Origin: Enterococcus diestrammenae
GTDB taxonomy: Bacteria; Bacillota; Bacilli; Lactobacillales; Enterococcaceae
Direction of reading: 5' to 3'
Length of the DNA stretch: 64,000 bases
Assembly (NCBI RefSeq): GCF_009933255.1
Contig: NZ_MAEI01000013.1
Span: 1 to 64,000 of the forward strand
The translations under genes and the position numbers were made by a program. Below the pieces are notes generated by a model, which was not told where the DNA came from, searched no databases, and worked only from the letters and a program-made list of their open reading frames with translations. Shown here piece by piece: positions 8,694 through 15,992 of this stretch. The stretch's first letter is position 1. Each line of letters starts with the position of its first letter.

Positions 8694-9638
8694 ATGATTT
8701 CGAGATATTATATAACGGAAGAAATGGGGATTGAACCTTGTGAAGCAGACGATTGTACTTGGCTAGTTATCCAAAAAGCGACGGAGGAAGAACTGGCAGA
8801 AATTATCGAAAAATACCAACTTCCCAAAGATATTTTTATCGGCGGGGACACTGCAGAAGAAATTACCCATTTTGAACGTATGATGAATGGTAAGTTAGGA
8901 GAGTTGTCGATTCTTTCGTTGATGAACCTCTGTGCCAATCGTGATTTACCTATTGAAGAACGCTTAGAATCCTTGATTTTCGTCTTTGCAAAGAAATTTA
9001 CTTTGACGTTTTTAGGTGATAATTCGGATTTTATGGTGGATTTTATGGAAAAGTACGCTCGAAAAATCACAAATAAAGAAAAACTCTGTGCCTATATTAT
9101 TAAAACTACTTATACTCATTATTTGAAAGAATTAATTGAAGTGAAAAAAACAATCGATAGCTTGGATGAGGCCGCGCGGAGAACTACCGAAAATGAAGAA
9201 CTGTATCGTCTAGCGGATACACAACGGGAAATGGTGTACTTGGATAAGACCTTGCAGGGTCAAAAAGAAACCTTGAATTATTTATGGGAAGAAACGGATT
9301 TTCCTGAGCGTTTGGGAGATGAAAATCTGGTCTACAATATTCGCTTACGCCAAGCTCACGCGGAAGAACGTATTTTGATTTATCGAGATCTCTTGGAAAC
9401 CATTGGGGGACTCTTTAGTGATATGATGAGCAATAATTTGAACCATTTGATGAAATATTTAGACTCGGCTGCCTTGGTAATCTCGATTCCTGCGTTAGTT
9501 TCCGGCATCTGGGGGATGAACACGGGGGGACTGCCAGGAAAAGATTCAAAAATTGGCTTTATCTTAGTGATGGCCTTAGCTGTTATCGTGAGTATCATCG
9601 CTTTTATCCATTTGCGTCGGAAAGACTTTACTAAATAG
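8694..9638 (+). CDS. CorA family divalent cation transporter
   Basis: A 314-residue protein with a long cytosolic helical N-terminal part (about 1-250) and two C-terminal membrane helices, carrying the CorA signature GMN in GIWGMNTGG between them. CorA pentamers carry Mg2+ or Co2+/Zn2+. The tyrosine usual in YGMN is tryptophan here, common in distant CorA relatives. The ATG at 8694 is preferred over one at 8688, which almost touches the AAAGGAG. It is first in a rightward stress block. Confidence 0.85.
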   Translation: MISRYYITEEMGIEPCEADDCTWLVIQKATEEELAEIIEKYQLPKDIFIGGDTAEEITHFERMMNGKLGELSILSLMNLCANRDLPIEERLESLIFVFAKKFTLTFLGDNSDFMVDFMEKYARKITNKEKLCAYIIKTTYTHYLKELIEVKKTIDSLDEAARRTTENEELYRLADTQREMVYLDKTLQGQKETLNYLWEETDFPERLGDENLVYNIRLRQAHAEERILIYRDLLETIGGLFSDMMSNNLNHLMKYLDSAALVISIPALVSGIWGMNTGGLPGKDSKIGFILVMALAVIVSIIAFIHLRRKDFTK

Positions 9639-9675
9639 GAAAATAGCCTTTAGTTAGAGATTAGGAGGTGTTTGG

Positions 9676-9783
9676 ATGACGGACTGCTTGAACACTCAAA
9701 AAAGGCACCAATTTCACACTGCAAAAGCGCATTATGGGATTGGAGTCTCATTGATTAGCTCACCTCGTGATTCACCTAAATAA
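9676..9783 (+). CDS. Hypothetical small protein, 35 aa
   Basis: A 35-codon frame (MTDCLNTQKRHQ..., ending SPRDSPK) with an excellent ribosome site AGGAGG 7-8 nt before its ATG. It is soluble-looking and has no recognised family. It stands 37 nt after the CorA-like gene and 36 nt before the next tiny gene. The ribosome site is the main support; it could be a leader peptide or chance. Confidence 0.4.
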   Translation: MTDCLNTQKRHQFHTAKAHYGIGVSLISSPRDSPK

Positions 9784-9819
9784 ATCAGGAAACAAAAAAT
9801 TAAAAAGGAGGAAAAAAGC

Positions 9820-9915
9820 GTGGGTAAACTAGCAAAAGTTCTCGGGATTGTTTTCGGTGCAGCGTTTTTGGGAATTCTAATGAAAAAAAAGCAAGAAACT
9901 AAACAGCCAAAGTGA
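9820..9915 (+). CDS. Small membrane protein, 31 aa
   Basis: A GTG-initiated frame with AAGGAGG 7 nt upstream. It encodes MGKLAKVLGIVFGAAF followed by a short hydrophobic stretch and a KKKQETKQPK tail: one membrane span with a cytosolic basic tail. It lies 48 nt before amaP, inside the stress operon. No family was recognised. Confidence 0.5.
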   Translation: MGKLAKVLGIVFGAAFLGILMKKKQETKQPK

Positions 9916-9963
9916 AAGTAAAATCCTCGTCACCAGTAATTTTCCACTTGAAGGAGGTGCCCC

Positions 9964-10533
9964 ATGAACCGTGGGCTTAAAGCGCTAGGAATAGTCCTTT
10001 CCTTATTGTTACTATCGGTTTTAGTAACGATGATGGTATTCACTTCATCAGTAGTCCCTTTGCCTTTTGAATTAAGACCTTCCCTCTCTTTCTTTCGCCC
10101 CTTGACCAACCATTATTTCCAACAATATCTTTTTTGGATGGCCTTATTCTTCGCTGTACTCTTAGTGATTTTAATTTTTGTATTGCTTTTTTATCCAAGA
10201 GTCAAACAAACTTTTGTGTTAGAAGAAAACAAAGGTCGGCTGTCTTTAGACAAAAAAGCCATTGAAGGATTTGTTCGTTCCAAGATCAAAGGGGTGGGAT
10301 TTGTTGATTCACCCAAGGTCAAAGTACGAGGGACAACCCGAAAAATAAATGTGTACATCAATGGTCAATTGACGCGAACCTCGTCGATCATTGGTAAAAC
10401 GGAAGCGTTGATGGAAGATATTCGTACAGATCTCCAGCAAATCTTGGGACCGGAAGAAAAGGTAAAGATCAATGTCACATACAAGGAATATGAAAAGGAA
10501 GAAAAAGCAAATCGAGCCGCAAGAGTAGAATAA
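9964..10533 (+). CDS. amaP: Alkaline shock response membrane anchor protein AmaP
   Basis: A 189-residue protein with two N-terminal membrane helices (about 8-32 and 58-82) and a cytosolic C-terminal domain that anchors Asp23 at the membrane in Staphylococcus. Assignment rests on this topology and on the conserved order amaP, DUF2273, asp23 seen here. AAGGAGG precedes the ATG. It probably forms a membrane complex with the two following products. Confidence 0.88.
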   Translation: MNRGLKALGIVLSLLLLSVLVTMMVFTSSVVPLPFELRPSLSFFRPLTNHYFQQYLFWMALFFAVLLVILIFVLLFYPRVKQTFVLEENKGRLSLDKKAIEGFVRSKIKGVGFVDSPKVKVRGTTRKINVYINGQLTRTSSIIGKTEALMEDIRTDLQQILGPEEKVKINVTYKEYEKEEKANRAARVE

Positions 10534-10548
10534 TGAGGAGGGAGTTTT

Positions 10549-10737
10549 ATGAAGTATTTCTTTTATCAGTATCAACTCCCCATTATCTGTGGGGGCTTAG
10601 GATTGATTTTAGCCATCTTGTTTGTTTCTATCGGCTTTTTCAAAACCTTACTGATTATCATTTTGACAGCGCTTGGCATTGCTGTCGGCTTTTATTTGAA
10701 ACAAAGTAAGCTACTCGATCACTACTTTAAACTATAG
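10549..10737 (+). CDS. DUF2273 small membrane protein
   Basis: A 62-residue protein with two membrane helices (about 8-30 and 31-50) and a short tail, matching the DUF2273 members found between amaP and asp23 in Bacillota. The gap to amaP is 15 nt and to the asp23 homologue 12 nt, each with a strong ribosome site. Function unknown; probably part of the envelope-stress complex. Confidence 0.85.
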   Translation: MKYFFYQYQLPIICGGLGLILAILFVSIGFFKTLLIIILTALGIAVGFYLKQSKLLDHYFKL

Positions 10738-10749
10738 GAGGAAATAATT

Positions 10750-11445
10750 ATGAGTATCGATCAACCAAAAAATAATAAACCAGTCACTGCCCATCCAGAT
10801 CCGGTGGTTCCAGGAGTAAAAGATGAAGTAGAAAAAATGGCAGACCATCCAGCTTATACTACCGATGTATCCAATAATAACCCACAGGATATTCAAGAAA
10901 ATATGGATAAACCAATGGATATGACAGACCATCCGAATCAAGGACCAGCTGGAGAATTAACCTACGATGACAAAGTAATCCAAAAAATTGTCGGTTTTGC
11001 AGTGGAACAAATCGACGGTCTTCTGACTGTGGATGGGGGCTTTTTCTCCAATATTGCTGAAAAACTAGTGAATACGGAAAATGTCACTTCGGGTATTCAA
11101 ACTGAAGTTGGTAAAAAGCAAGTGGCTGTGGATATGGATGTCGTAATTGAATATGGTCGCGATATTCCTAAAATCGCCGATGAAATCAAACGTGTGATCC
11201 GAGATGAAGTCAATACTATGACCCATCTAGATGTCATCGAAGTGAATATCCACGTGGTTGATATCAAAACTAAAAATGAATATATAGAAGATAGCGAAAC
11301 GGTGCAAGATAAAGTAACTAGTGCGGCGAAAACCACGGGACGTTTTGCATCAAAACAGACGGAAAAAGCTAAAAATGCTATTAACAGGGGGACTGACAAA
11401 GCCCAAGAAAAAATCGATGAAAATCGTGAACCACGGGTCTATTAA
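10750..11445 (+). CDS. Asp23/Gls24 family envelope stress protein
   Basis: A 231-residue protein with an acidic, Pro/Asp-rich N-terminal part (about 1-65), the Asp23 domain (about 70-185, with KIVGFAVEQIDGLLTVDGG), and a basic helical tail. In enterococci Gls24 supports stress and bile tolerance; in staphylococci Asp23 polymerises under the membrane through AmaP. The ribosome site AGGAGG is present. It is the central gene of the stress operon. Confidence 0.9.
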   Translation: MSIDQPKNNKPVTAHPDPVVPGVKDEVEKMADHPAYTTDVSNNNPQDIQENMDKPMDMTDHPNQGPAGELTYDDKVIQKIVGFAVEQIDGLLTVDGGFFSNIAEKLVNTENVTSGIQTEVGKKQVAVDMDVVIEYGRDIPKIADEIKRVIRDEVNTMTHLDVIEVNIHVVDIKTKNEYIEDSETVQDKVTSAAKTTGRFASKQTEKAKNAINRGTDKAQEKIDENREPRVY

Positions 11446-11463
11446 TAGAAGGAGGAAATTACC

Positions 11464-11709
11464 ATGGGGATTATCTGGTCATTAATTGTCGGAGCGATCA
11501 TCGGTGTGATTGCCGGTGCCATCACAGGTAAAGGAAATAGTATGGGGTGGATTGCAAATATCGTGGCTGGGTTAGTCGGAGCAGCTCTTGGTCAAGCGCT
11601 TTTGGGAGAGTGGGGGCCTTCGTTAGCCGGAATGGCGCTAATTCCTTCAATCATTGGAGCGGTGATTTTAGTCTTAGTGGTTTCTTTCTTTCTTAGCCGG
11701 AGCAAGTAG
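11464..11709 (+). CDS. glsB: GlsB/YeaQ/YmgE family membrane protein (copy 2)
   Basis: An 81-residue, glycine-rich membrane protein with three hydrophobic segments, placed directly behind the Gls24-type gene as glsB is in enterococci. It is nearly the same protein as the product at 7154-7399 (for example IIWSLIVGAIIGVIAGAITG), pointing to a local duplication within the stress block. Ribosome site GGAGG; the next gene starts 3 nt after its stop. Confidence 0.87.
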   Translation: MGIIWSLIVGAIIGVIAGAITGKGNSMGWIANIVAGLVGAALGQALLGEWGPSLAGMALIPSIIGAVILVLVVSFFLSRSK

Positions 11710-11712
11710 CCT

Positions 11713-12198
11713 ATGTTGATCATCGTAGACATGCAAAATCGCATTTTGGATGAAGATGACGAGTGCTTTGTGCCCGGTGCTACACAATTAATTCCACGCA
11801 TTAAGCACCGTCTTCAACAAGCTCGATTAACAGAAGAGTTAGTAATTTATACAAGAGATGTACCGGTGGAGTTCAAAAATAAAGATGAAGAAAATTTTGC
11901 GTTACAAATTATCCCGGAGTTGGCCCCTTTAGCTTCGGAAATAATTTTGAAAAAACACTATTTCACTCTGCCGCCTAAACAGTTGTTGAAAATCCAAGCT
12001 CTACCCGAAGTCGCAGGTCAAAAGACGATTGAATTGGTAGGGACGGAACTACAACTATGCGTATTAGCCAACACGTTGGCCTTGCAAAGCATTTTCCCAG
12101 AAGCAGATTTTGTCATTGTTCCCAAACGAGTTGCTGGGAGAAAGATGACCGAAGACGCGCTCGCTTTACTGAAAGATTTCAACGTTCAGATAAAGTGA
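11713..12198 (+). CDS. Isochorismatase-like cysteine hydrolase
   Basis: A 161-residue isochorismatase superfamily member: N-terminal LIIVDMQNRIL with the catalytic Asp, and GTELQLCVLANTLAL with the nucleophile Cys. Family members hydrolyse amides or isochorismate; the substrate cannot be told here. It starts 3 nt after glsB and relies on a weak ribosome site, so coupled translation is likely. Confidence 0.82.
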   Translation: MLIIVDMQNRILDEDDECFVPGATQLIPRIKHRLQQARLTEELVIYTRDVPVEFKNKDEENFALQIIPELAPLASEIILKKHYFTLPPKQLLKIQALPEVAGQKTIELVGTELQLCVLANTLALQSIFPEADFVIVPKRVAGRKMTEDALALLKDFNVQIK

Positions 12199-12246
12199 GG
12201 CATTTCATTTAAGGATACGTGAAGGAGCAGATAAAGGAGTGTAAAA

Positions 12247-12693
12247 ATGAATAAATACCTCAAATTTTTCCTGATGATTGCGGTGTCTACCCTCTTAATG
12301 TTCTTCATGATGTATTTTAATCTGTATGCTTTCAGTCACTTCTTTTTTAGTCAGACTAGAGCTTTTATGGCCTTGATGATGGGGGCTGCGATGGCGATTA
12401 TTATGTTGCTTTTCATGTGGAAAATGTATCCCAATAAAAAAAGCAATGTAGCTATTTTGATTGTCAGTATACTAGTGTTTTGCGGGTCGCTTTTTATGGT
12501 TCGTAGTCAAACTGCTGTGGGAGATGTAGCATGGATGAAAGCAATGATTCCTCATCATTCCATTGCTATCCTCACCAGTAAACGAGCAGATTTGTCTGAT
12601 CCGGAAGTTAAAAAGTTAGCCGAAGAGATCATTAAAGCCCAAGAAGAAGAGATTGAGAAAATGAAAGAACTGATTGAAGAATTGGAAGAGTGA
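12247..12693 (+). CDS. DUF305 family membrane protein
   Basis: A 148-residue protein with three membrane helices (about 5-25, 35-57, 63-82) and then a short DUF305 region, MIPHHSIAILTSK, with the His-His pair typical of that ferritin-like fold, ending in a Glu/Lys-rich coiled tail. Some DUF305 proteins bind copper. AAAGGAG stands 7 nt upstream. It is the last gene of the rightward stress block before a terminator. Confidence 0.82.
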   Translation: MNKYLKFFLMIAVSTLLMFFMMYFNLYAFSHFFFSQTRAFMALMMGAAMAIIMLLFMWKMYPNKKSNVAILIVSILVFCGSLFMVRSQTAVGDVAWMKAMIPHHSIAILTSKRADLSDPEVKKLAEEIIKAQEEEIEKMKELIEELEE

Positions 12694-12712
12694 GTGATGC
12701 CAATATATAGTC

Positions 12713-12743
12713 AAAAAACGGGTGCCCGCAAGCACCCGTTTTT
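12713..12743. terminator. Terminator between DUF305 gene and dps
   Basis: Stem AAAAACGGGTGC / GCACCCGTTTTT with loop CCGCAA. The A and T runs make it usable on either strand; it mainly closes the rightward stress block. Confidence 0.85.
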
Positions 12744-12915
12744 GATTGGTATGGATTTTATCTGTTTTTAAAGGGTCGAAATATTCCTCAAGAAATAACT
12801 CGTAGGATAAATTTTCATACAAACTGATAAGACTTACTGGAGGTGAAATGCGTTATAGATATTAAGGTAACGCTAATTCCCGTAAAGCATTTATGTTTAT
12901 TTGATTTGGCTATCC

Positions 12916-13383
12916 TTACTTATCGATTTCTGGCGCTTTTCCTAATTGGGCTTGCACCATCCAAATTCGTTTTTCAATAGCTGTTTTAAAGCCAACACAA
13001 AGATCTTCAGAGACGCTATCTTCTTCTTCGCCAGCTATGTCGATTCCTTTTTGATAAAGATCAGCCAAATAACGATAGTTTTCTACTAAATTTTCTAGGT
13101 GTTCTTCAATAGTAAGTTCGTAATTTCCTTTTTTGTCCTTAATTTTAGTGTTGTCAGTCATCTCTTTCAAAGTAGAATAAGGAGCTCCATCTAGAGTGAT
13201 CAACCGCTCGGATACTTCGTCTAATTGCCCATCAATTTCTGCCATGTAAGTGTCCATTAAAGGATGTAAATTCAAAAATCCAGGACCTCTCATATACCAG
13301 TGAGTTTGATGGATAACCATACTCATTTGACTTAGATCAGCAACCATCTGATTCAATACTTCTTTGGTCTTTTTGTATTCCAT
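12916..13383 (-). CDS. dps: Dps family ferritin-like DNA-protection protein
   Basis: Dodecameric mini-ferritin that oxidises Fe2+ with peroxide and stores iron. The 155-residue protein keeps the inter-subunit ferroxidase set H28, H40, D55 and E59 with the same spacing as Listeria Dps, within HWYMRGPGF...DEVSERL. It has no basic N-terminal tail, so DNA binding is uncertain. AGGAGG precedes the ATG. It is monocistronic, with an inverted repeat about 70 bp upstream that could be a PerR/Fur-type site. Confidence 0.93.
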   Translation of the reverse strand: MEYKKTKEVLNQMVADLSQMSMVIHQTHWYMRGPGFLNLHPLMDTYMAEIDGQLDEVSERLITLDGAPYSTLKEMTDNTKIKDKKGNYELTIEEHLENLVENYRYLADLYQKGIDIAGEEEDSVSEDLCVGFKTAIEKRIWMVQAQLGKAPEIDK

Positions 13384-13448
13384 TACAAATCCTCCTAGAA
13401 AATATTTTTGGAGATTACCGTTATTTTTTTGATGGCAATCTCAGTGCT

Positions 13449-13464
13449 ATATTAATGATAATAT
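13449..13464 (-). promoter_or_regulatory. Inverted repeat upstream of dps, possible PerR/Fur-type operator
   Basis: ATATTA-ATGA-TAATAT, 66-81 bp before the dps ATG in AT-rich DNA. It is loosely like PerR boxes, but the spacing differs from the 7-1-7 consensus, so the regulator is a guess. Confidence 0.3.
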
Positions 13465-14067
13465 GAACAATCTAAAAAGTACAATAATAAGCATGAAAAC
13501 AGAGTTTATCCTTGAATTTTCAAGCTTTTTTGTATTAAGAAAAGCCGCTTTATTCAACCGCTTTCCTTTTGCTAGTGACAAAATGTACAAGTTATTCTTT
13601 TACTAAAAAGAACAGATAAAAATCTTAATAGGAGAGAATACAATCAAGATATTCATAGCAAAAAATAAATTGAGGCCTTGGAACATCTCTTTGATCGGCT
13701 TATTACGGAAGAGAATACCTTTGAATGAGACAAAACAAAAGTGGCTATCGATTAAGGGATAATTGATCACCATTCTTAGAAATCTCGATTATCCTGTTTC
13801 CAAAAATTTAGCAGAATTTTTGATAAATAAGATAAGTTTTCTTTGAATATTGTTACGTCTGCCGGTAAAGATAGTGTGGTGTAAACTTCTAAATTTTTGA
13901 GTCAATAAAACAGTTTTGCTTAGGAGTAATAGGCAAGTGGGGATTGATGATTTTGTAAATAAGCGGTTTTCTGTGGGACTTCAGTTAACTAAAGCTGGTT
14001 GTAGATTTTTATATTATCTAAGTTGGTGAATCTTCTCAATTGGGGAATTTATCATCTCTAATTTGTT

Positions 14068-14111
14068 CCTCCGTCTAAACTTGCCCCATCAAGGAAGCGG
14101 AGGTGTTTTTT
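14068..14111 (+). terminator. Terminator-like hairpin in the dps-apbE gap
   Basis: CCTCCG / CGGAGG outer stem with an inner CTTG / CAAG stem, followed by TGTTTTTT. There is no obvious gene upstream, so it may end a lost gene or an unannotated small RNA. Confidence 0.5.
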
Positions 14112-14163
14112 ATGCAGAAAACTTGGCAAGTAGCGAAAAAATGAAAAGTAAGGGAGTTCCCTT

Positions 14164-14182
14164 ATTGAGAATAATTCTCAAT
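14164..14182 (+). promoter_or_regulatory. 19-bp palindrome, candidate Fur-type operator of the apbE operon
   Basis: ATTGAGAATAATTCTCAAT is a perfect 9-1-9 palindrome and matches the Fur 7-1-7 pattern TGATAAT-N-ATTATCA at 13 of 15 positions. It covers the -35 element of the promoter for apbE, which suggests repression by an iron- or metal-sensing Fur-family protein. Confidence 0.6.
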
Positions 14183-14193
14183 GAGTATATGAT
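14165..14193 (+). promoter_or_regulatory. Promoter of the apbE flavin operon
   Basis: TTGAGA (14165-14170, 5/6) and TATGAT (14188-14193, 5/6) with a 17-bp spacer, about 50 nt before the apbE start. Confidence 0.6.
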
Positions 14194-14243
14194 AAGCCCG
14201 TAGCAAATGTGAAAGAGGACACAAGATAGAGGCGAAATGATCG

Positions 14244-15242
14244 ATGGGACAAATGAGGGAAAGCCAATGGCAAATGATGGGGACTGTCATTACCATGAAA
14301 ATCCCCGAAACTTGGGAGCTCAAAGGGACAGGGAAGGCTAACGTTGGTGTAGCGGAACCTTTGTTGCAGACTGCTGAAGCTTATTTACGACAGCAAGAAC
14401 AACGGTTTAGTGCCAACTCGCCAACTTCTGAACTGGCGCAAGTCAATCAGCTAGCAGGTTCAGGCCAGTGGTTACCTATCCATCCCCAATTGTTCGACCT
14501 GATAGCCATTGGGCGAAAACACAGTCTGGCTTCTGGAAGTCAGTTAAACATCGCTATTGGTCCTTTAGTGCAGACTTGGCGCATTGGCTTTGATGATGCG
14601 AAAGTCCCTAGTCCCCAAGCAATTACCCAGCTTTTGGGTAAGACTGATCCGCAAAAGATTCAGCTGGATTTCGATAAAAAAGCTGTTTTGCTTGAAGAGT
14701 CGGGGATGAAAATCGATCTTGGTGCGTTAGCAAAAGGGTATATTGCTGATTGCTTGATGACAAAGCTACGTCAAGCTCAAGTACCGTGGGCGATGCTAAA
14801 TCTTGGAGGAAATCTGGTGGTCTATGGGGAAAATCCCAATCAAGTGGATAATAGTTGGCACATTGGTATTCAAGATCCTACCAAACAACGCAATCACACC
14901 CTCGCACTTTTGCGCCTGACTTCTGACTCTAGCCAAACATTTGCAGGACAGTGGTCGGTGGTGACATCAGGCATTTACGAACGGCACTTACATGTCGGTG
15001 ATCGTGAGTACCATCACATTTTAAATCCGCAAACTGGCTATCCCCAAGCCACGGATGTCATCAGTTTGACAATCCTTTCTCATGAATCAATCTTGGGAGA
15101 GATTTGGACGACCCGCTTGTTTGGCAAAAATAAGTCAGAAATTCTGACCTGTGTCGAGGCCCTACCTGATATGGAAGCACTGGTTATCGATAAAGAATTA
15201 CAGATAAGCAAAACGAGTGGCGTGGCAGTGTTGTTGTTATAA
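14244..15242 (+). CDS. apbE: FAD:protein FMN transferase (flavin transferase ApbE)
   Basis: Transfers FMN from FAD to a Ser/Thr in target proteins as a phosphoester. The 332-residue ApbE has GALAKGYIAD, LNLGGNLVVYG and the HHILNPQTGYP metal/FAD region in the usual order. There is no signal peptide or lipobox: it starts MGQMRESQWQ, so it should act in the cytosol, unlike the exported lipoprotein ApbE of many bacteria. It is first of three genes. The last gene of the operon encodes a cytosolic flavoprotein whose tail holds three ApbE-type target motifs, which is probably the substrate. Confidence 0.93.
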   Translation: MGQMRESQWQMMGTVITMKIPETWELKGTGKANVGVAEPLLQTAEAYLRQQEQRFSANSPTSELAQVNQLAGSGQWLPIHPQLFDLIAIGRKHSLASGSQLNIAIGPLVQTWRIGFDDAKVPSPQAITQLLGKTDPQKIQLDFDKKAVLLEESGMKIDLGALAKGYIADCLMTKLRQAQVPWAMLNLGGNLVVYGENPNQVDNSWHIGIQDPTKQRNHTLALLRLTSDSSQTFAGQWSVVTSGIYERHLHVGDREYHHILNPQTGYPQATDVISLTILSHESILGEIWTTRLFGKNKSEILTCVEALPDMEALVIDKELQISKTSGVAVLLL

Positions 15243-15308
15243 CGAAAGGAAAACCAAGGTTGCGGTATCAAAAAAAGCAACCTATTTATGAAGAAAGAAG
15301 TGGAATTG

Positions 15309-15926
15309 ATGAAACATTTTGTTGGAATCGTTGGCGGGACCAACGTTGGCTCGACCAACCGCAAACTTTTGCAATATATGGCGCAACATTTTGCCTCAGA
15401 GGCCGAAATCGAATTAGTGGAAATTGGCAATTTGCCTGTGTTTAATAAACCGCAAAATAAGGTCTTGCCATCTGCAGTCCTACCTTTAGTCGAAAAAATT
15501 GAACAGGCCGATGGGGTAATTATTAGTACGCCAGAGTATGACCATAGTGCACCGGCAGCCTTGATGAATGTATTGAACTGGTTGTCTTATGGTGTCTATC
15601 CTTTTGTTGACAAGCCAGTCATGATTACTGGTTGTTCTTATGGCACATTGGGAAGCTCCCGGGCGCAAGCACATTTGCGCCAAATGTTGGATGCACCAGA
15701 ATTGAAAGCTCGCATCATGCCTAGTTCCGAATTTCTATTGGGGCATTCCTTGGCAGCTTTTGATGACCAGGGCCAATTGCAAGATGCAGAACAAGTACAA
15801 CGCTTAACGGGATTATTTCACGATTTCTGCCTGTTTGTAGACATTACCAAACAACTCACGGAGACATTGGAAGTAGACAAAGTGGCTGCCGCCAATTTTG
15901 ATTGGAAAAAAGGGTCAGCCAGCTAA
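15309..15926 (+). CDS. NADPH-dependent FMN reductase family protein (operon partner of apbE)
   Basis: A 205-residue flavodoxin-like NAD(P)H:flavin/quinone reductase with the FMN-loop pattern GGTNVGSTNRKLLQY at about 8-22 and the family signature STPEYDHSAPAALMNVLNWLS (about 76-96). Members reduce free FMN, quinones, chromate or azo dyes. The start at 15309 is chosen by similarity to its paralogue downstream; an upstream in-frame ATG lacks support. It could supply electrons to the flavinylated partner. The true acceptor is unknown. Confidence 0.88.
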   Translation: MKHFVGIVGGTNVGSTNRKLLQYMAQHFASEAEIELVEIGNLPVFNKPQNKVLPSAVLPLVEKIEQADGVIISTPEYDHSAPAALMNVLNWLSYGVYPFVDKPVMITGCSYGTLGSSRAQAHLRQMLDAPELKARIMPSSEFLLGHSLAAFDDQGQLQDAEQVQRLTGLFHDFCLFVDITKQLTETLEVDKVAAANFDWKKGSAS

Positions 15927-15992
15927 AGCTTGCCTGCTGCCTTCTTACCAAAGGCTCCCAATCTAACGAAAAACAAGAAAGAAGCGATCAAT

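Larger units (their letters stand above)
13384..14243. other. 860-nt AT-rich noncoding interval between dps and apbE
   Basis: No frame here has both a ribosome site and useful length. A short in-frame run around 13670-13727 (EALEHLFDRLITEENTFE, then stop) may be a gene remnant but matches no family I know. A terminator-like hairpin stands at 14068-14111, and the promoter and operator of the apbE operon at 14164-14193. Confidence 0.5.
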
